The notes: generated by a model not told the origin, from the sequence alone. Numbered from the stretch's first letter, positions 9,891 through 20,362 are shown. The stretch is 64,000 nt of DNA from Nostoc sp. LEGE 06077 (GCF_015207705.1 NZ_JADEWI010000015.1:1-64000); one strand, 5' to 3'. Made by a program: numbers and translations.

Positions 9891-11654
9891 TCAAGGGTGA
9901 TTATAAGTATAAGGAAGCAACGGCAAAAGTAGGGTAAAGCAAATTTCTTTGGTGCGTGATTCGACAAAGATAGAACCACCCAGATTTTCTGCTAATTTTT
10001 TCACCAATGCCAACCCCAAACCCGTACCTCCAGGCGTTAAATGTCCCATATTGGGGATGCGGTAAAATTTATCAAAAATGCGGGATAATTCAACTTCAGG
10101 AATTTCTACACCAGAATTAATCACACAAAGATGTAACTTATCATCTTTTTTGTGAGCCGTTACTGTAATATTTTCGCCGGGAGGCGTATACTTACAAGCA
10201 TTTTTAACTAACTCACGCAGAATCCTGCTCAAGCTAGATATATCGGTAGTTATTAATGGTAAGTCAGGAGATAGTTGAATTTGCAGATTTTTGTGTTGTT
10301 GTTGAGATTGGATGATAAAGACTTCTATCGTGTAGGGAATCCAATCAAACAGATTAATAGTTGTCAATTGTAAGGGATAAAACTCAGCGTTTAAATATTG
10401 TAAATCAAGTAAATCTTGAATTAGCTGGAGTTCGCCTTCGCACTCTTCATGCAAAGTTGTCAAACACTGAGATATCTGTTGATCATCTTGAATCGAGTGA
10501 GTTAATTCTGTCTCTAGTAATTGGATAAATGATTTAATATTAGCTATAGGATTTCGTAATTCGTGAGAGATAGAACAGAGAAAATCATCTTTTAGTTGAT
10601 TCAGCTTTTGTAACTCTTGCACTTGTATTTGAGCAGCCTGATATAGTCGAGCTTGACGCAAAGCGATCGCACATTGATTTGCCAACTGTTTGACTAATCT
10701 GACTTCCAGTTCATCAAAGGCTTTAGCTGCTGATTTGAACAACCACAAACTACCCAAAATTTTTTGATTATCAAAAAGTTGGCATAATAAAATAGCATAT
10801 TTTTTCTCATTTTCATTATCACTATTGAGAAAATACCAGCAAAATTGAGTGCTGTGTTCTGTCCGCAATTTCGTCGGAAATTCAACCCAGCTTTTGACTT
10901 GCTGAATACAATTAAGTCCCCAACCATGATCGCTATCGTTGCTATATTCATAGGCAACAGAACAAGTTTTCAAATTATTATTACAAATAGTTGCATAACA
11001 GCAATCTAGTTCCAAGCCAACTACCAACTCTGCTACTGCTGCACGCCAAATTTGTCCTTCATCCAAACTGTCACGGACTGTATCTGTAATTCGTTTCAAT
11101 CTGTCCTCAAATTCTAGCGCTCTTTCTAATTGCTTAGTACGTTCAATAATTTGTTGTTCAAAACCCCGATTGAGTTCTTGCAAAGCTGATTGTGCTTGTT
11201 GACGTTCTTGAATTTCTTGCTGTAACTGTTGGTTTTGAGCCATCAGTAATTGTCGTTGCTCATAAATAGTTAATTGATTTTGCACCCGTGCCAGTACTTC
11301 CAACTCTTGAAAAGGTTTGGTAATATAATCTGCTCCCCCTAACTCAAAGGCTTTGATTTTATCTGTGGTTTGATCTAACGCACTAATAAAAATTATGGGG
11401 ACATTAGCTGTTTTTTCATGTAACTTTAATTGCTGACAAACTTCATAGCCATTAATCTCTGGCATATTGATATCTAGTAAAATCAAATCAGGCGGTTCCA
11501 TTTGTGCAGCCTGAATTGCCATTTTACTACTGACAGTTTTTTTGACTTTAAATCCTTGAGACTCCAGTATCTTAGTCAACAGGCGCAGATTATCTGGTGT
11601 GTCGTCAACAAGCAATATTAATGCCGAATGAATCAGAGATGGAGATAAGGACAT
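9891..11654 (-). CDS. REC-GAF-histidine kinase hybrid
   Basis: A 587-residue soluble kinase. It starts with a receiver domain (about 12-130: LLVDDTPDN, phospho-acceptor Asp in LLDINMPEINGYE, Lys in YITKPF), then a long Q/E-rich coiled coil (about 130-180), a GAF domain (about 195-345) with a double Cys in LELDCCYATIC, a HisKA domain with SISHELRNPIANIK, and a HATPase domain with ELVKNACKYTPPG and GTGLGLALVKK. The GAF has no obvious bilin signature (no Cys-His dipeptide in a DXCF or phytochrome context), so its ligand is unknown. The gene lies 255 bases downstream of the bacteriophytochrome-type kinase on the same strand, so its receiver is a candidate target of that kinase (inference). Confidence 0.93.
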   Translation of the reverse strand: MSLSPSLIHSALILLVDDTPDNLRLLTKILESQGFKVKKTVSSKMAIQAAQMEPPDLILLDINMPEINGYEVCQQLKLHEKTANVPIIFISALDQTTDKIKAFELGGADYITKPFQELEVLARVQNQLTIYEQRQLLMAQNQQLQQEIQERQQAQSALQELNRGFEQQIIERTKQLERALEFEDRLKRITDTVRDSLDEGQIWRAAVAELVVGLELDCCYATICNNNLKTCSVAYEYSNDSDHGWGLNCIQQVKSWVEFPTKLRTEHSTQFCWYFLNSDNENEKKYAILLCQLFDNQKILGSLWLFKSAAKAFDELEVRLVKQLANQCAIALRQARLYQAAQIQVQELQKLNQLKDDFLCSISHELRNPIANIKSFIQLLETELTHSIQDDQQISQCLTTLHEECEGELQLIQDLLDLQYLNAEFYPLQLTTINLFDWIPYTIEVFIIQSQQQHKNLQIQLSPDLPLITTDISSLSRILRELVKNACKYTPPGENITVTAHKKDDKLHLCVINSGVEIPEVELSRIFDKFYRIPNMGHLTPGGTGLGLALVKKLAENLGGSIFVESRTKEICFTLLLPLLPYTYNHP

Positions 11655-11740
11655 AATTGAAAATTCCTTGGAGAAAACAATGGAAATACTCAGTCATAAG
11701 TCAATACGGTTCAGTTAAGAAAGTTTTCTTGTGGAGATAA

Positions 11741-11761
11741 GGGAACAGGGAACGGGGAACA
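11741..11761. repeat. Heptamer tandem repeat, 3 units
   Basis: GGGAACA, GGGAACG and GGGAACA run in tandem in the gap between the two hybrid kinases. This is typical STRR sequence of heterocystous cyanobacteria. Confidence 0.75.
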
Positions 11762-11909
11762 GTACAAGATAAAAAAGCTTATCTGAAGCGTATTAAGTCA
11801 TAAGTAACAATAATTAATTTAAATAACTTGTATTGCTATAGCTAGATATAGCGGTATGCACTTGAATGATATATAGAATAGGCTGCAAGATCCCTATATT
11901 AAAAGACTT

Positions 11910-14900
11910 CTAATCCTGTCCCCTACTATATTGTTGATATTTGATAATATCTTCAGTTAAGTTTAAGATTGTTTCTAAATGAAAGTTCTCAACCAAATCT
12001 TTCAATGCATCAGCAATATGATGCTTACTTGTAGGTATCTCTTGGAAGAGTTGATAGAGTTTTTCATCATCAATAATTACAGCGGCTTCATGGACTTGGG
12101 TAATCCAGGTTGTTGGCATTTCTGCTAAATCAGATAAAGTTACTTTTTGATATGGGGGTTTTAACTCAGGCAATTCTTGTTGATTATTTTCGGCATAAAT
12201 GTAACGTACACCGAGATATTTTGCCATTTTGTCAAATAAAACTGTTTCTTCAAAAGGTTTGGCAACAAAATCATCACAACCTACTTGCAAAATTACTTGT
12301 CTGTCTTCTTCAAAAGCACTCGCCGTTAAAGCGATAATTGCTAAAACTTTACTTTGAGCATGAGCGCGAATTTGCTTAGTTGCTTCATAACCGTTCATCA
12401 CTGGCATTTGTATATCCATCCAAATGAGATGGGGTTGCCAAGCTTTGCAGATATCAACGGCTATCACACCATTCTCCGCAGCACGTACTTCAAAACCAAC
12501 AGACTCCAGCAGTTTTACCATTAACTGCCGATTTTCTAAAACATCCTCAACAATTAAAACTCGATATCTAGGTTGACCAGGTTCTAAACCAATTACTCGC
12601 TTAGTTGCTTGTGTAGATGGCAAAACATCGACTTTCTCTGCAACATTCATTTGCACGTGACAAGTAAAAGTTGCGCTTTGACCGAAGACACTCTGAACGC
12701 AAATATCACCTCCCATCAATCTGGCAAACTGGCGGCTAATAGCGAGTCCCAAGCCTGTACCTTGCATAAATTGTCGTCCACCTTTAGCCTGGACGAATGC
12801 TTCAAAGATTAACTCTAAATCTTCAGTCGCAATTCCTGGGCCAGTATCTTCCACAATAAATTCTACAGTTATCTTGCCTGATTCTTTTGAAAATGAAGCA
12901 TGATCAACATAAGATACTCGCAGGGCGACATGACCAACAAGTGTAAATTTGATCGCATTGCCTAGCAGATTAATTAGTATTTGTCTGAGTTTACCTTCAT
13001 CACCATAAACATATTGATTTACTTCTGTACCTAATTCAGTAATGATGTTTAATCCTTTATCCGAAGCTTTAAGGGTAAACATTTCTTGCATTGAGTAAAT
13101 CAAACGATGCAAGTCAAAATAATTCTCATTCAGAGTTGGCTGACCAGCTTCAATCTTCGACATCTCTAAAACATCATTAATTAAAGCCAACAAATGTTCA
13201 CCACTACGACTAATAATATCTAAATGCTCTTTGTCTTTGTGAGATAAAGAACTATTCCGAGTCATAATCTGCGTGAACCCTAAAATAGCATTCAGTGGCG
13301 TACGCAATTCATGACTCATCTTAGCTAAAAACTGACTTTTAGCACGGTTGGCAATTTCTGCTTGTTCAGCGGCTTGCTGGAGTGCTACATGGGAAAATTC
13401 CAGCGCTGCTAACATTAAATTATTTTTCATCTCCTGTGCAACTTCAATTTCAAATATTTGCCAGGGATAAGATTTATCTTGAACTGTTTGTTTCCACAGT
13501 TCAAACGACTTACGTGGAGTTAGACGCAAAGTATTATCTGAAGTTACGGAAATTGATGTATGAGGATTACCAGCCCAATTTACTATTTGCACTTGCTCAG
13601 GGCGTAACCAAATAATATGATAAGACCTTTGATTGAGAAAAATAGAAATTGCAAGAATGCCGCTGACTTTATCTTTAAATTGTCTGGCTGGAGGATAAAT
13701 TTTGGGTAAAGAATCTGTAAAGAAAATTTCTGGAGGTTTTCGCTCAGAAAGCCAATTTATGAGCTTTCTTATTTCGGTTTCAGCAGGAGTTTGACCAATC
13801 AGGGTTAGTTGTTCTTCTAATAAGATGGCAACGCCTTGAGCTTGGACTAAGTTTAATAAATTGGACTCATTGCGTTGAAAGACATTGCCAATATATTCTA
13901 ATTTGTTAGATAATGCTTGCCTAAGTTGTTCTTGAATTGCTTTAACTTGTTGGCGATAGGAATTTAATGCCCGTTCTTTCTGGTTGATTAATTCCACTGA
14001 GGCAAACTGTCCGATAAATTCACACATTTTGCGAGTTTCATAATCAACATTTTTGGGAGTGTAATTATGGCAGGCAATTAAACCCCAAAGTCTATTGTGG
14101 TTGATAAGAGAAATACACATAGTTGCTGTCACACCCATATTCCGCAAGTATTCTATATGCCAGGGTGAGACACTTCTCAATGTTGCTCCACTCAGATCTA
14201 AGGGTGAATTTACTGGAATTAATTGAACTGGTTGATAATTGATATCTGGAATTAGCCGCAACCATTTTTCGTAATAAAGTTTTCTGGCTTGCTCTGGAAT
14301 ATCCGAGGCTGGATAGTGAAGTTCTAAATAACTTTCAAGATGGTTGTGTTTATCTTCAGCAATGACAACTCCACTGTAGTCTGTTTCTAATCTATAAAGC
14401 ATTACCCGATCAAATTGAGTAATGCTTCTGATTTCTTTGACGATAATTTGAAATAGTTCTAGGGAATTTTTAGCCCTGACTATTTGAGCAACTGTTTTTT
14501 CTAAAAGATGATAATTTTCTAGAAAATAATTAGGTTTTGGAGGAGAATATGGTTCTAATTCTAAGATTAAAACATTGTGCGATCGCTGCATAGTTCCGAG
14601 AAATACTGTATGAGGATTGCCTTTATCAAAATTAGGCAATTCAGGTTTTATTTCTAAGAGGTGAATAAAAGTGAAAGCTTCTATTTGAAGAGAATCATTA
14701 ATCAATTTAATTTGTTCTAAAGAAAACAGATAATTTAAATTTTGACCAATTAAATCCGCTGCGGGTATACCAAAAAATTGACTAGTATTCTCACTCGCTT
14801 GCAGAATTTTTAGCTGTGTTTCTTCTAAGGCTAAAAGTAACCCATGTGGCTGGATATAACCAGGAATATGAATTGGCTCATGATCACAGTCAATAATATC

Positions 14901-14921
14901 GATTGTGTCTAAATTTAGCAT
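11910..14921 (-). CDS. Bacteriophytochrome-type hybrid histidine kinase (PAS-GAF-PHY-HK-REC)
   Basis: About 1003 residues from the chosen ATG at 14921; a longer frame adds 25 unlikely residues. The N-terminal PAS begins with Cys12 in [12 protein letters not shown], the biliverdin-attachment position of bacteriophytochromes. The GAF has PASDIP but SPWHIEYL where Cph1-type proteins have Cys-His, so the GAF cysteine is absent. PHY carries PRKSFELW. A HisKA ([14 protein letters not shown]), HATPase ([21 protein letters not shown]), a C-terminal receiver ([32 protein letters not shown]) and a helical tail follow. Biliverdin rather than phycocyanobilin is therefore the expected chromophore. The fused receiver distinguishes it from classic AphB/CphB, which use a separate partner. 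Confidence 0.93.
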   Translation of the reverse strand: MLNLDTIDIIDCDHEPIHIPGYIQPHGLLLALEETQLKILQASENTSQFFGIPAADLIGQNLNYLFSLEQIKLINDSLQIEAFTFIHLLEIKPELPNFDKGNPHTVFLGTMQRSHNVLILELEPYSPPKPNYFLENYHLLEKTVAQIVRAKNSLELFQIIVKEIRSITQFDRVMLYRLETDYSGVVIAEDKHNHLESYLELHYPASDIPEQARKLYYEKWLRLIPDINYQPVQLIPVNSPLDLSGATLRSVSPWHIEYLRNMGVTATMCISLINHNRLWGLIACHNYTPKNVDYETRKMCEFIGQFASVELINQKERALNSYRQQVKAIQEQLRQALSNKLEYIGNVFQRNESNLLNLVQAQGVAILLEEQLTLIGQTPAETEIRKLINWLSERKPPEIFFTDSLPKIYPPARQFKDKVSGILAISIFLNQRSYHIIWLRPEQVQIVNWAGNPHTSISVTSDNTLRLTPRKSFELWKQTVQDKSYPWQIFEIEVAQEMKNNLMLAALEFSHVALQQAAEQAEIANRAKSQFLAKMSHELRTPLNAILGFTQIMTRNSSLSHKDKEHLDIISRSGEHLLALINDVLEMSKIEAGQPTLNENYFDLHRLIYSMQEMFTLKASDKGLNIITELGTEVNQYVYGDEGKLRQILINLLGNAIKFTLVGHVALRVSYVDHASFSKESGKITVEFIVEDTGPGIATEDLELIFEAFVQAKGGRQFMQGTGLGLAISRQFARLMGGDICVQSVFGQSATFTCHVQMNVAEKVDVLPSTQATKRVIGLEPGQPRYRVLIVEDVLENRQLMVKLLESVGFEVRAAENGVIAVDICKAWQPHLIWMDIQMPVMNGYEATKQIRAHAQSKVLAIIALTASAFEEDRQVILQVGCDDFVAKPFEETVLFDKMAKYLGVRYIYAENNQQELPELKPPYQKVTLSDLAEMPTTWITQVHEAAVIIDDEKLYQLFQEIPTSKHHIADALKDLVENFHLETILNLTEDIIKYQQYSRGQD

Positions 14922-15198
14922 TTTAAAATTTATTTTTTTGAATATGATTTGATTATAAAAAATTACATCTAAGACTAATACTGTGTGAAGTGACACAGTA
15001 GCTACCCATAAGATGCCGTTGGTAGCTATGGGAAACTTCCTCTTTACATACCATGTAGGTTGGAAATTATATATATTTTCATCCTGACGTAGGATTAATT
15101 TTTATATTCAAGTCTGTTATTCTTGCATAGAATATTCCTTGCAGGAATATTTTAGTGACAAAAATTTGAAAACTGCGATCGCCTGTTAAATCCAAATG
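14922..15198. other. Intergenic region upstream of the bacteriophytochrome gene
   Basis: AT-rich leader of the hybrid phytochrome gene. It contains a small hairpin, AATATTCC-N5-GGAATATT, near 15128-15148, and the 3' flank of the amylase gene. No gene is seen. Confidence 0.4.
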
Positions 15199-15226
15199 AA
15201 AAAAGGGCGCATATATATATGCACCC
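15199..15226 (-). terminator. Rho-independent terminator of the amylase gene
   Basis: Read on the minus strand, a hairpin of GGGTGCATATA and complement (15205-15226) is followed by six T residues (15204-15199). It lies 35 bases after the amylase stop codon. Confidence 0.7.
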
Positions 15227-15260
15227 TATGAGGAGAGAAATTTGAGCAATTAAGGGAAAT

Positions 15261-17096
15261 TTAGCCGTAAATTACAAAGCCAGCCGCTGGGACAGTAATT
15301 TTCACGGCTTTACCATTCCTCGCTTCAATTTTCACCTTTTGACCTTCTTGTTGTTTATCGGTGGAGTAAATGCAAGTCAGGAAATCACCTTCATTGTGTA
15401 ATTCGTTATCAATAGTTACCCAAGCTTCACGCGGTTGGTTGTAGTCAGTATTCAAAGCCGCGACTATTTCTTGGTCGCTGAGAATGCGAGACCAAGGGAC
15501 AATAGAACGAATTTCATTACCAATTATCTGCGGTAAACCAAAGCTTACACCATCACCAGAAATGGAGCGGAGATATTGGCGACCACGGCTCAAGGCTTTT
15601 TTCTCCCTTCTGATTTTGAGAATTTTGGAGATTTCTTGATAAACGTAATTTTCTTCATTGAAGAAGTGAACGCCTTTAGTCCCAAATGCGCCGAACTCAC
15701 CACCGAACATAGCCTCGCGTAAATAGCGATCGCTATCTCCATGACCATCAAAGGCTTGTTCTGTCCCATAATAAATACAAGGGATTCCCAGGGTTAAAGC
15801 ATTGAGAGCTAAAGCATTGAGTACTACTTTTGCAGCGTCCTTGTCTGCACAAAATCTCGCTTTGTTTTGTCCTTTACGCACTTGGTCATGGTCGTCAAAC
15901 ATCGTCACGACCTTATCTCTAAACCAAATGTGAGATTCTTTCTGCACCAGCAAAGAATTGCGGAATAAACTAAAGTAATCTCTAGGGTTGCGATATCCTT
16001 TCACTAAATATTCGAGTTTGTCAGGAATCTCATCTACACCTAAAGCCGCATCCAAACCTGTTTCTTCTAAAGTTTCAAATGCTCTTTGTCTTCCGCCAGT
16101 AATCTCACCAACTAAAAAGAACTTTTCCTTACCAATACTTTGAGCAAACTCATGAATCATCGAAGCAAAAATCCGAGTTGCTCCTTTATCCATGTGTTTG
16201 ACAGTATCAATGCGGAAACCATCAATATCAGCATAGGCTATCCAATATTTATACGCCTGAGCCAGATATTTCAAAGCCGGAGATATCACATAATCATCAA
16301 GTCCGCCAAAGCCATGACGAATATCTTTTAAATCCTCAAAATCGCCTTCTAAAAATTCGGGATAACCATCCCAATTTCTAATGCGTCCTTTTTGAGTATA
16401 TATAGATGGGTCTTGAAATTCTACTGGCCAAATTGCGTCATTTTCTTGAGGCCAAGTTGCAGGATTATTGGGGTCAGTTTTGCGAAATGGAATACTAGGT
16501 TGACCTTTTTCGTCATTAAACCCCTTGACTTGATAAGGTGTGTCACTGTAATTTACATTACCTGCTTCGTAGCTAAAGATATTACCAGAATGATTCAGAA
16601 TAATATCCAGAATTACATAAATACCATTGGCATGAGCAGTTTGCACTAACTCTTGCAAATCTTCACCGCTACCAAACTTAGGGTTAACCTCTAAGAAATC
16701 TTGAATACCGTAGCCGTGATATGTTTCTTGAAAAGATACCTGCTTGAAAATTGGACTAATCCAAATTGCTGATATGCCTAAACGCTTTAGGTATCCGACT
16801 TTACTAGTTAGTCCTTTAAGATTCCCGCCAACGTATTTTATCCCTGCTTCTCGCCAACGATCTGCACCTTCTGGTGTGCGTGTCGCATTATTTTGATCAC
16901 CTGCAAATAAGGGAGTTACACCATTAGAGACAACATTTCCCGAAGTGTCTTTATATCCATTCTCCTTACCGTCAGAAAATCTGTCGAGCATCATAAAATA
17001 AAACACTTGATCTTCCCAAGCATTAGGGGAAGGATAAAATGTTTTGTTGGAGGTATAAGAAGCTAAATTTAGTTGTGATAGTTGCTTTACTGCCAT
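15261..17096 (-). CDS. GH13 alpha-amylase family glycoside hydrolase
   Basis: A 611-residue glucan hydrolase or transglycosylase. The (beta/alpha)8 barrel motifs are complete: VILDIILNHS (162-171), the nucleophile D297 in GFRIDTVKH, acid/base E331 in FLVGEITG, and H403-D404 in FDDHDQV. A C-terminal beta domain follows from about 500. There is no clear signal peptide (start MAVKQLSQLN), so it probably acts on internal glycogen or maltodextrin. The early tract YFMMLDRFSDG matches bacterial alpha-amylases and cyclomaltodextrinase-like enzymes, and specificity cannot be resolved further. It is a stand-alone gene followed by a terminator. Confidence 0.92.
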   Translation of the reverse strand: MAVKQLSQLNLASYTSNKTFYPSPNAWEDQVFYFMMLDRFSDGKENGYKDTSGNVVSNGVTPLFAGDQNNATRTPEGADRWREAGIKYVGGNLKGLTSKVGYLKRLGISAIWISPIFKQVSFQETYHGYGIQDFLEVNPKFGSGEDLQELVQTAHANGIYVILDIILNHSGNIFSYEAGNVNYSDTPYQVKGFNDEKGQPSIPFRKTDPNNPATWPQENDAIWPVEFQDPSIYTQKGRIRNWDGYPEFLEGDFEDLKDIRHGFGGLDDYVISPALKYLAQAYKYWIAYADIDGFRIDTVKHMDKGATRIFASMIHEFAQSIGKEKFFLVGEITGGRQRAFETLEETGLDAALGVDEIPDKLEYLVKGYRNPRDYFSLFRNSLLVQKESHIWFRDKVVTMFDDHDQVRKGQNKARFCADKDAAKVVLNALALNALTLGIPCIYYGTEQAFDGHGDSDRYLREAMFGGEFGAFGTKGVHFFNEENYVYQEISKILKIRREKKALSRGRQYLRSISGDGVSFGLPQIIGNEIRSIVPWSRILSDQEIVAALNTDYNQPREAWVTIDNELHNEGDFLTCIYSTDKQQEGQKVKIEARNGKAVKITVPAAGFVIYG

Positions 17097-17222
17097 TTCC
17101 GTATTTTCAGATTAATGACTGAAATAATTGCTGTGTGGATACGGAAAGCTACAAAACTCAATTTTTCAATTCCGGATAAATAAGGAATTTTTTATGGTGG
17201 GGGGAACAGCAATTTACCCCTA

Positions 17223-18362
17223 TTAAATCTTGAAAAACCAACGCCGACGATACATTCCATAAAGAATCGTCCACCAAAATAAAACCATGACTATGGCAAA
17301 TATTAGCGAACCATTGAATGTCCCAGCCCACGGGCGAAATAGGTGTTCATAAATCCAGGTATAAGTTGTGCTGTTGCCAATCTTAGTTTTAAGTAAGATT
17401 CTGCTAAATACACCAGAACCAACAAACAAAAAGATGGCATTTAGCCCCATGACTTCTAATGGTAGTCCCCAGCGTCTTAAATGGCGGACTTCTATGAGTT
17501 CATAACACAAAGCTAAAGTTAATAACGCCCAACCCGCAGTAAATAAAACGTAAGAACTTGTCCATAGTTGTTTATTAATGGGAAATAAAAATCCCCACAA
17601 TTGCCCAATAATTAAAGCAATTAAACCAAAAATTACTAAATTTATACTAGTGCGGCTTTTAATTGGCTGAGTTCGCAACCAATCACCAGTAAAATAGCCT
17701 AAAAACACAGTAACAACTGCTGGCAAAGTACTAAATAAACCTTCCGGGTCAAAAGAACCACTACGATAAATATGCTTACCAAGAATTATCCGGTCGATGT
17801 AGCCGCCAAGATTACCTTCAGGAATGAGATTTCCTGCACCGAAGCCGGGAACGGGGATAAATTGCATTGCTAACCAGTACCCAATGAGGAGAACGGCTGA
17901 TAATATCCACAACCAACGGCGGGACAGGTTGAGAACGCTTAGTGCGGCTAATACATAAGCGAGGCTAATACGCTGTAATACTCCCATAATTCGCAGTGTG
18001 CTGAAATTGGGAGGTATACCTTTAATTAACCAATCAAGGGTTAAAGAAAACAAGGCCAGGAACAACCCCAGGGCAAATAATATCAGTCCGCGGCGGAGAA
18101 TGCGCTGATAGACAATAGCCGTGGGGCGATTTTCTGAGGTGTACTTGGCGAAAGAAAACGGCATAGCGACACCGACGATAAATAAAAAGAACGGGAAAAC
18201 CAAGTCTGTCGGTGTGCAACCGTGCCATTCGGCGTGGTCGAGAGGCGGATAAACATAATCCCAACTACCGGGATTATTCACTAAAATCATAGAGGCGATC
18301 GCAATTCCCCGAAATACATCCAGGGAACTAAGACGCGTAAAGGGTGTAGAGGAATTTTCCAT
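17223..18362 (-). CDS. HGSNAT-like membrane acyltransferase (DUF5009/YeiB-related)
   Basis: A 379-residue polytopic membrane protein. The N-terminal RLSSLDVFRGIAIASMILVNN and the following FPFFLFIVGVAMPFS are the signature of the heparan-alpha-glucosaminide N-acetyltransferase-like family, which is thought to carry acetyl groups across the membrane to a sugar amine. Around ten hydrophobic helices follow, ending in a basic tail (MYRRRWFFKI). The bacterial substrate is unknown; a cell-wall or exopolysaccharide sugar is a guess. The ATG at 18362 is chosen over the TTG eight codons upstream (18386). It is divergent from the GH10-like gene, with only about 42 bases between the two starts. Confidence 0.85.
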   Translation of the reverse strand: MENSSTPFTRLSSLDVFRGIAIASMILVNNPGSWDYVYPPLDHAEWHGCTPTDLVFPFFLFIVGVAMPFSFAKYTSENRPTAIVYQRILRRGLILFALGLFLALFSLTLDWLIKGIPPNFSTLRIMGVLQRISLAYVLAALSVLNLSRRWLWILSAVLLIGYWLAMQFIPVPGFGAGNLIPEGNLGGYIDRIILGKHIYRSGSFDPEGLFSTLPAVVTVFLGYFTGDWLRTQPIKSRTSINLVIFGLIALIIGQLWGFLFPINKQLWTSSYVLFTAGWALLTLALCYELIEVRHLRRWGLPLEVMGLNAIFLFVGSGVFSRILLKTKIGNSTTYTWIYEHLFRPWAGTFNGSLIFAIVMVLFWWTILYGMYRRRWFFKI

Positions 18363-18404
18363 AACGTTATAGTTTAATCTGTTCAACGCTCCTCCAAAAT
18401 TTTT

Positions 18405-20060
18405 GTGAATATCAAAGACATTTTTCTTAGTGGATTTTTACGTTTAGCACAGCATCGGAAAAATCACCCTAAATGGAGAAACATCAAGTTTCTTGCCTAC
18501 TTTCTCCTACCTGTTGCTTTGTGTCTTCTCCCAGTCCAAATTGCTAACTCCTCAACTCAGCCAACCGCAATCATCCCCCCATCAATAAATCGAGAATTTC
18601 GGGGCGCATGGGTTGCTAGTGTCGCCAATATTGACTGGCCTTCTAAACCGAGTTTAACCACCAGCCAACAACAAGCAGAGTTAATTACAATACTCGATCG
18701 CGCGGCTAAATTAAAACTCAACGCCGTAATTTTACAAGTCCGTCCTGCTTGTGATGCCTTATACCAATCTGCATTAGAACCTTGGTCAGAGTTTTTAACT
18801 GGAGAGATGGGTAAACCTCCCGCGCCTTATTATGATCCCTTAGTTTTTGCCGTAGCAGAAGCCCATAAACGTGGACTAGAATTACACGCTTGGTTTAATC
18901 CTTATCGCGCACGTCATCCCCAAGCTAAATCGATCACGGCACCAAATCATATCAGCAAAACCCATCCCGAATTAGTCAAACATTACGGCAAATATCTCTG
19001 GTTAGACCCAGGTGAAAAAGCTGTGCAAGATTACACAGTGCAAGTAATCATGGATGTTGTCAATCGATATGATATCGATGGCGTTCATATTGATGATTAC
19101 TTTTATCCTTATCCAGAAAAGAATCGCAGAAATAAAACCATCGATTTTCCTGATGAAATTAGTTGGCAAAAATATCAAAAATCAGGAGGTACAGAAAACC
19201 ACAATGATTGGCGGCGGGAAAATGTCAACACATTAATTCAACGACTGTATCAAAGCATTAAAAGTACTAAACCTTGGGTAAAATTTGGTATTAGTCCTTT
19301 TGGAATATGGCAACCAGGATTTCCCCAACAAATCGGCAATGATAAAGCCTTTAATGCTTATCAAGAACTATATGCAGATTCTCGCAAATGGTTAATGAAT
19401 GGCTGGTTAGATTATCTCTCACCGCAACTTTATTGGAAAATTGAACAGGCACAACAAAGTTATCCTGTATTGTTGAACTGGTGGATAGAACAAAACACTC
19501 AATCTCGGCATATTTGGCCAGGAATTTTTACTAGCCGCATCGGTCAAAACAGTAGCACAGCCTGGCCGGCTAAAGAAATCGTCTATCAAATTAAAACCAC
19601 ACAAAGACACACTGGTTCAGATGGCAATATTCACTTTAGTATGAAACCGCTGCTGCAAAATCGTGGCGGAATTGCTGATTTATTACCACAAGATGTTTAT
19701 AGTCATCCGGCGTTAGTGCCGTCATCACCTTGGTTAGATAATACACCGCCAGAAAAACCACAAGTGAGTTTAGAAAAAGATGTCACTGGGACTAAAACAG
19801 TTCTGCGATGGCAACCTACAGGTAAACAACCAGTTTGGTTATGGGTTGTGCAAATCAAAACAGGCAATGAATGGAACACTAATATTTTACCTGCTGGGCA
19901 AAATTCAACTTTGTTGAATAATAATCAAGTTGAAGATGTCGCTATTTCGGCGGTGACTCGTTATGGTATTCAAGGGACAAGCGCCATTGTGGAAATGCCA
20001 AAATATCAGGCGAGAAACTCTAATGTTCATACTCCTGTGCCAACATTAAATTCTCGTTAA
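18405..20060 (+). CDS. Secreted glycosyl hydrolase-like protein (GHL10/DUF187 family)
   Basis: A 551-residue protein with a GTG start and an export signal: a basic segment followed by LAYFLLPVALCLLPVQIANSS, probably cut after about residue 50. The catalytic-type barrel starts at REFRGAWVASVANIDWPS and includes LHAWFNPYRARHP, DGVHIDDYFYPYP and FGISPFGIW, the hallmarks of family GHL10. The C-terminal part (about 440-530) resembles a fibronectin-like beta domain. Members are believed to cleave glycans of the cell wall or outer surface; the true substrate is unproven. Its last 41 bases overlap a questionable minus-strand frame made of the 21-bp repeat, which begins three bases after its stop. Confidence 0.9.
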   Translation: MNIKDIFLSGFLRLAQHRKNHPKWRNIKFLAYFLLPVALCLLPVQIANSSTQPTAIIPPSINREFRGAWVASVANIDWPSKPSLTTSQQQAELITILDRAAKLKLNAVILQVRPACDALYQSALEPWSEFLTGEMGKPPAPYYDPLVFAVAEAHKRGLELHAWFNPYRARHPQAKSITAPNHISKTHPELVKHYGKYLWLDPGEKAVQDYTVQVIMDVVNRYDIDGVHIDDYFYPYPEKNRRNKTIDFPDEISWQKYQKSGGTENHNDWRRENVNTLIQRLYQSIKSTKPWVKFGISPFGIWQPGFPQQIGNDKAFNAYQELYADSRKWLMNGWLDYLSPQLYWKIEQAQQSYPVLLNWWIEQNTQSRHIWPGIFTSRIGQNSSTAWPAKEIVYQIKTTQRHTGSDGNIHFSMKPLLQNRGGIADLLPQDVYSHPALVPSSPWLDNTPPEKPQVSLEKDVTGTKTVLRWQPTGKQPVWLWVVQIKTGNEWNTNILPAGQNSTLLNNNQVEDVAISAVTRYGIQGTSAIVEMPKYQARNSNVHTPVPTLNSR

Positions 20061-20062
20061 TG

Positions 20063-20355
20063 GAGTTCTGATACTCATTAATGAGTCTTTGATACTCGCG
20101 CGAGAGTCTTTGATACTCGTGAGCGAGTCTTTGATATTCGTGAATGAGTCTTTGATACTTGCGCGAGAGTCTTGAATACTCGTGAATGAGTCTTTGATAC
20201 TCACGCGAGAGTCTTGAATACTCATGAATGAGTCTTTGATACTCGCACGCGAGTCTTGAATACTCGTGAATGAGTCTTTGATACTCGCGCGAGAGTCTTT
20301 GATACTCGCTCACGAGTCTTGAATACTCATGCGAGAGTCTTGAATACTCGTGAAT
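20063..20355. repeat. 21-bp tandem repeat array, 14 units
   Basis: Fourteen head-to-tail units begin at 20063, 20083, 20104 and then every 21 bases to 20335. The first is 20 bases; the other 13 are exactly 21 with no indel. The core is GAGTCTTTGATACTC or GAGTCTTGAATACTC, followed by a variable 6-base tail such as GCGCGA or GTGAAT. The core is itself an imperfect palindrome, so both strands can form strings of small hairpins. Because 21 is divisible by three, the minus strand stays open as the heptad EYQRLIH/EYSRLSR repeated (frame 20020-20313, GTG start). No ATG or ribosome site supports translation. There are no spacers, so this is not a CRISPR. Confidence 0.9.
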
Positions 20356-20362
20356 CAGTTTT

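Noticed and set aside
20020-20313. 97-codon minus-strand frame made of heptads, as a confirmed gene
   Set aside because: GTG start only, no ribosome site, and it overlaps the 3' end of the hydrolase gene. Kept as a repeat and a finding, not as a CDS.
20063-20355. CRISPR array
   Set aside because: The 21-bp units adjoin directly with no unique spacers, and there are no cas genes in the window.
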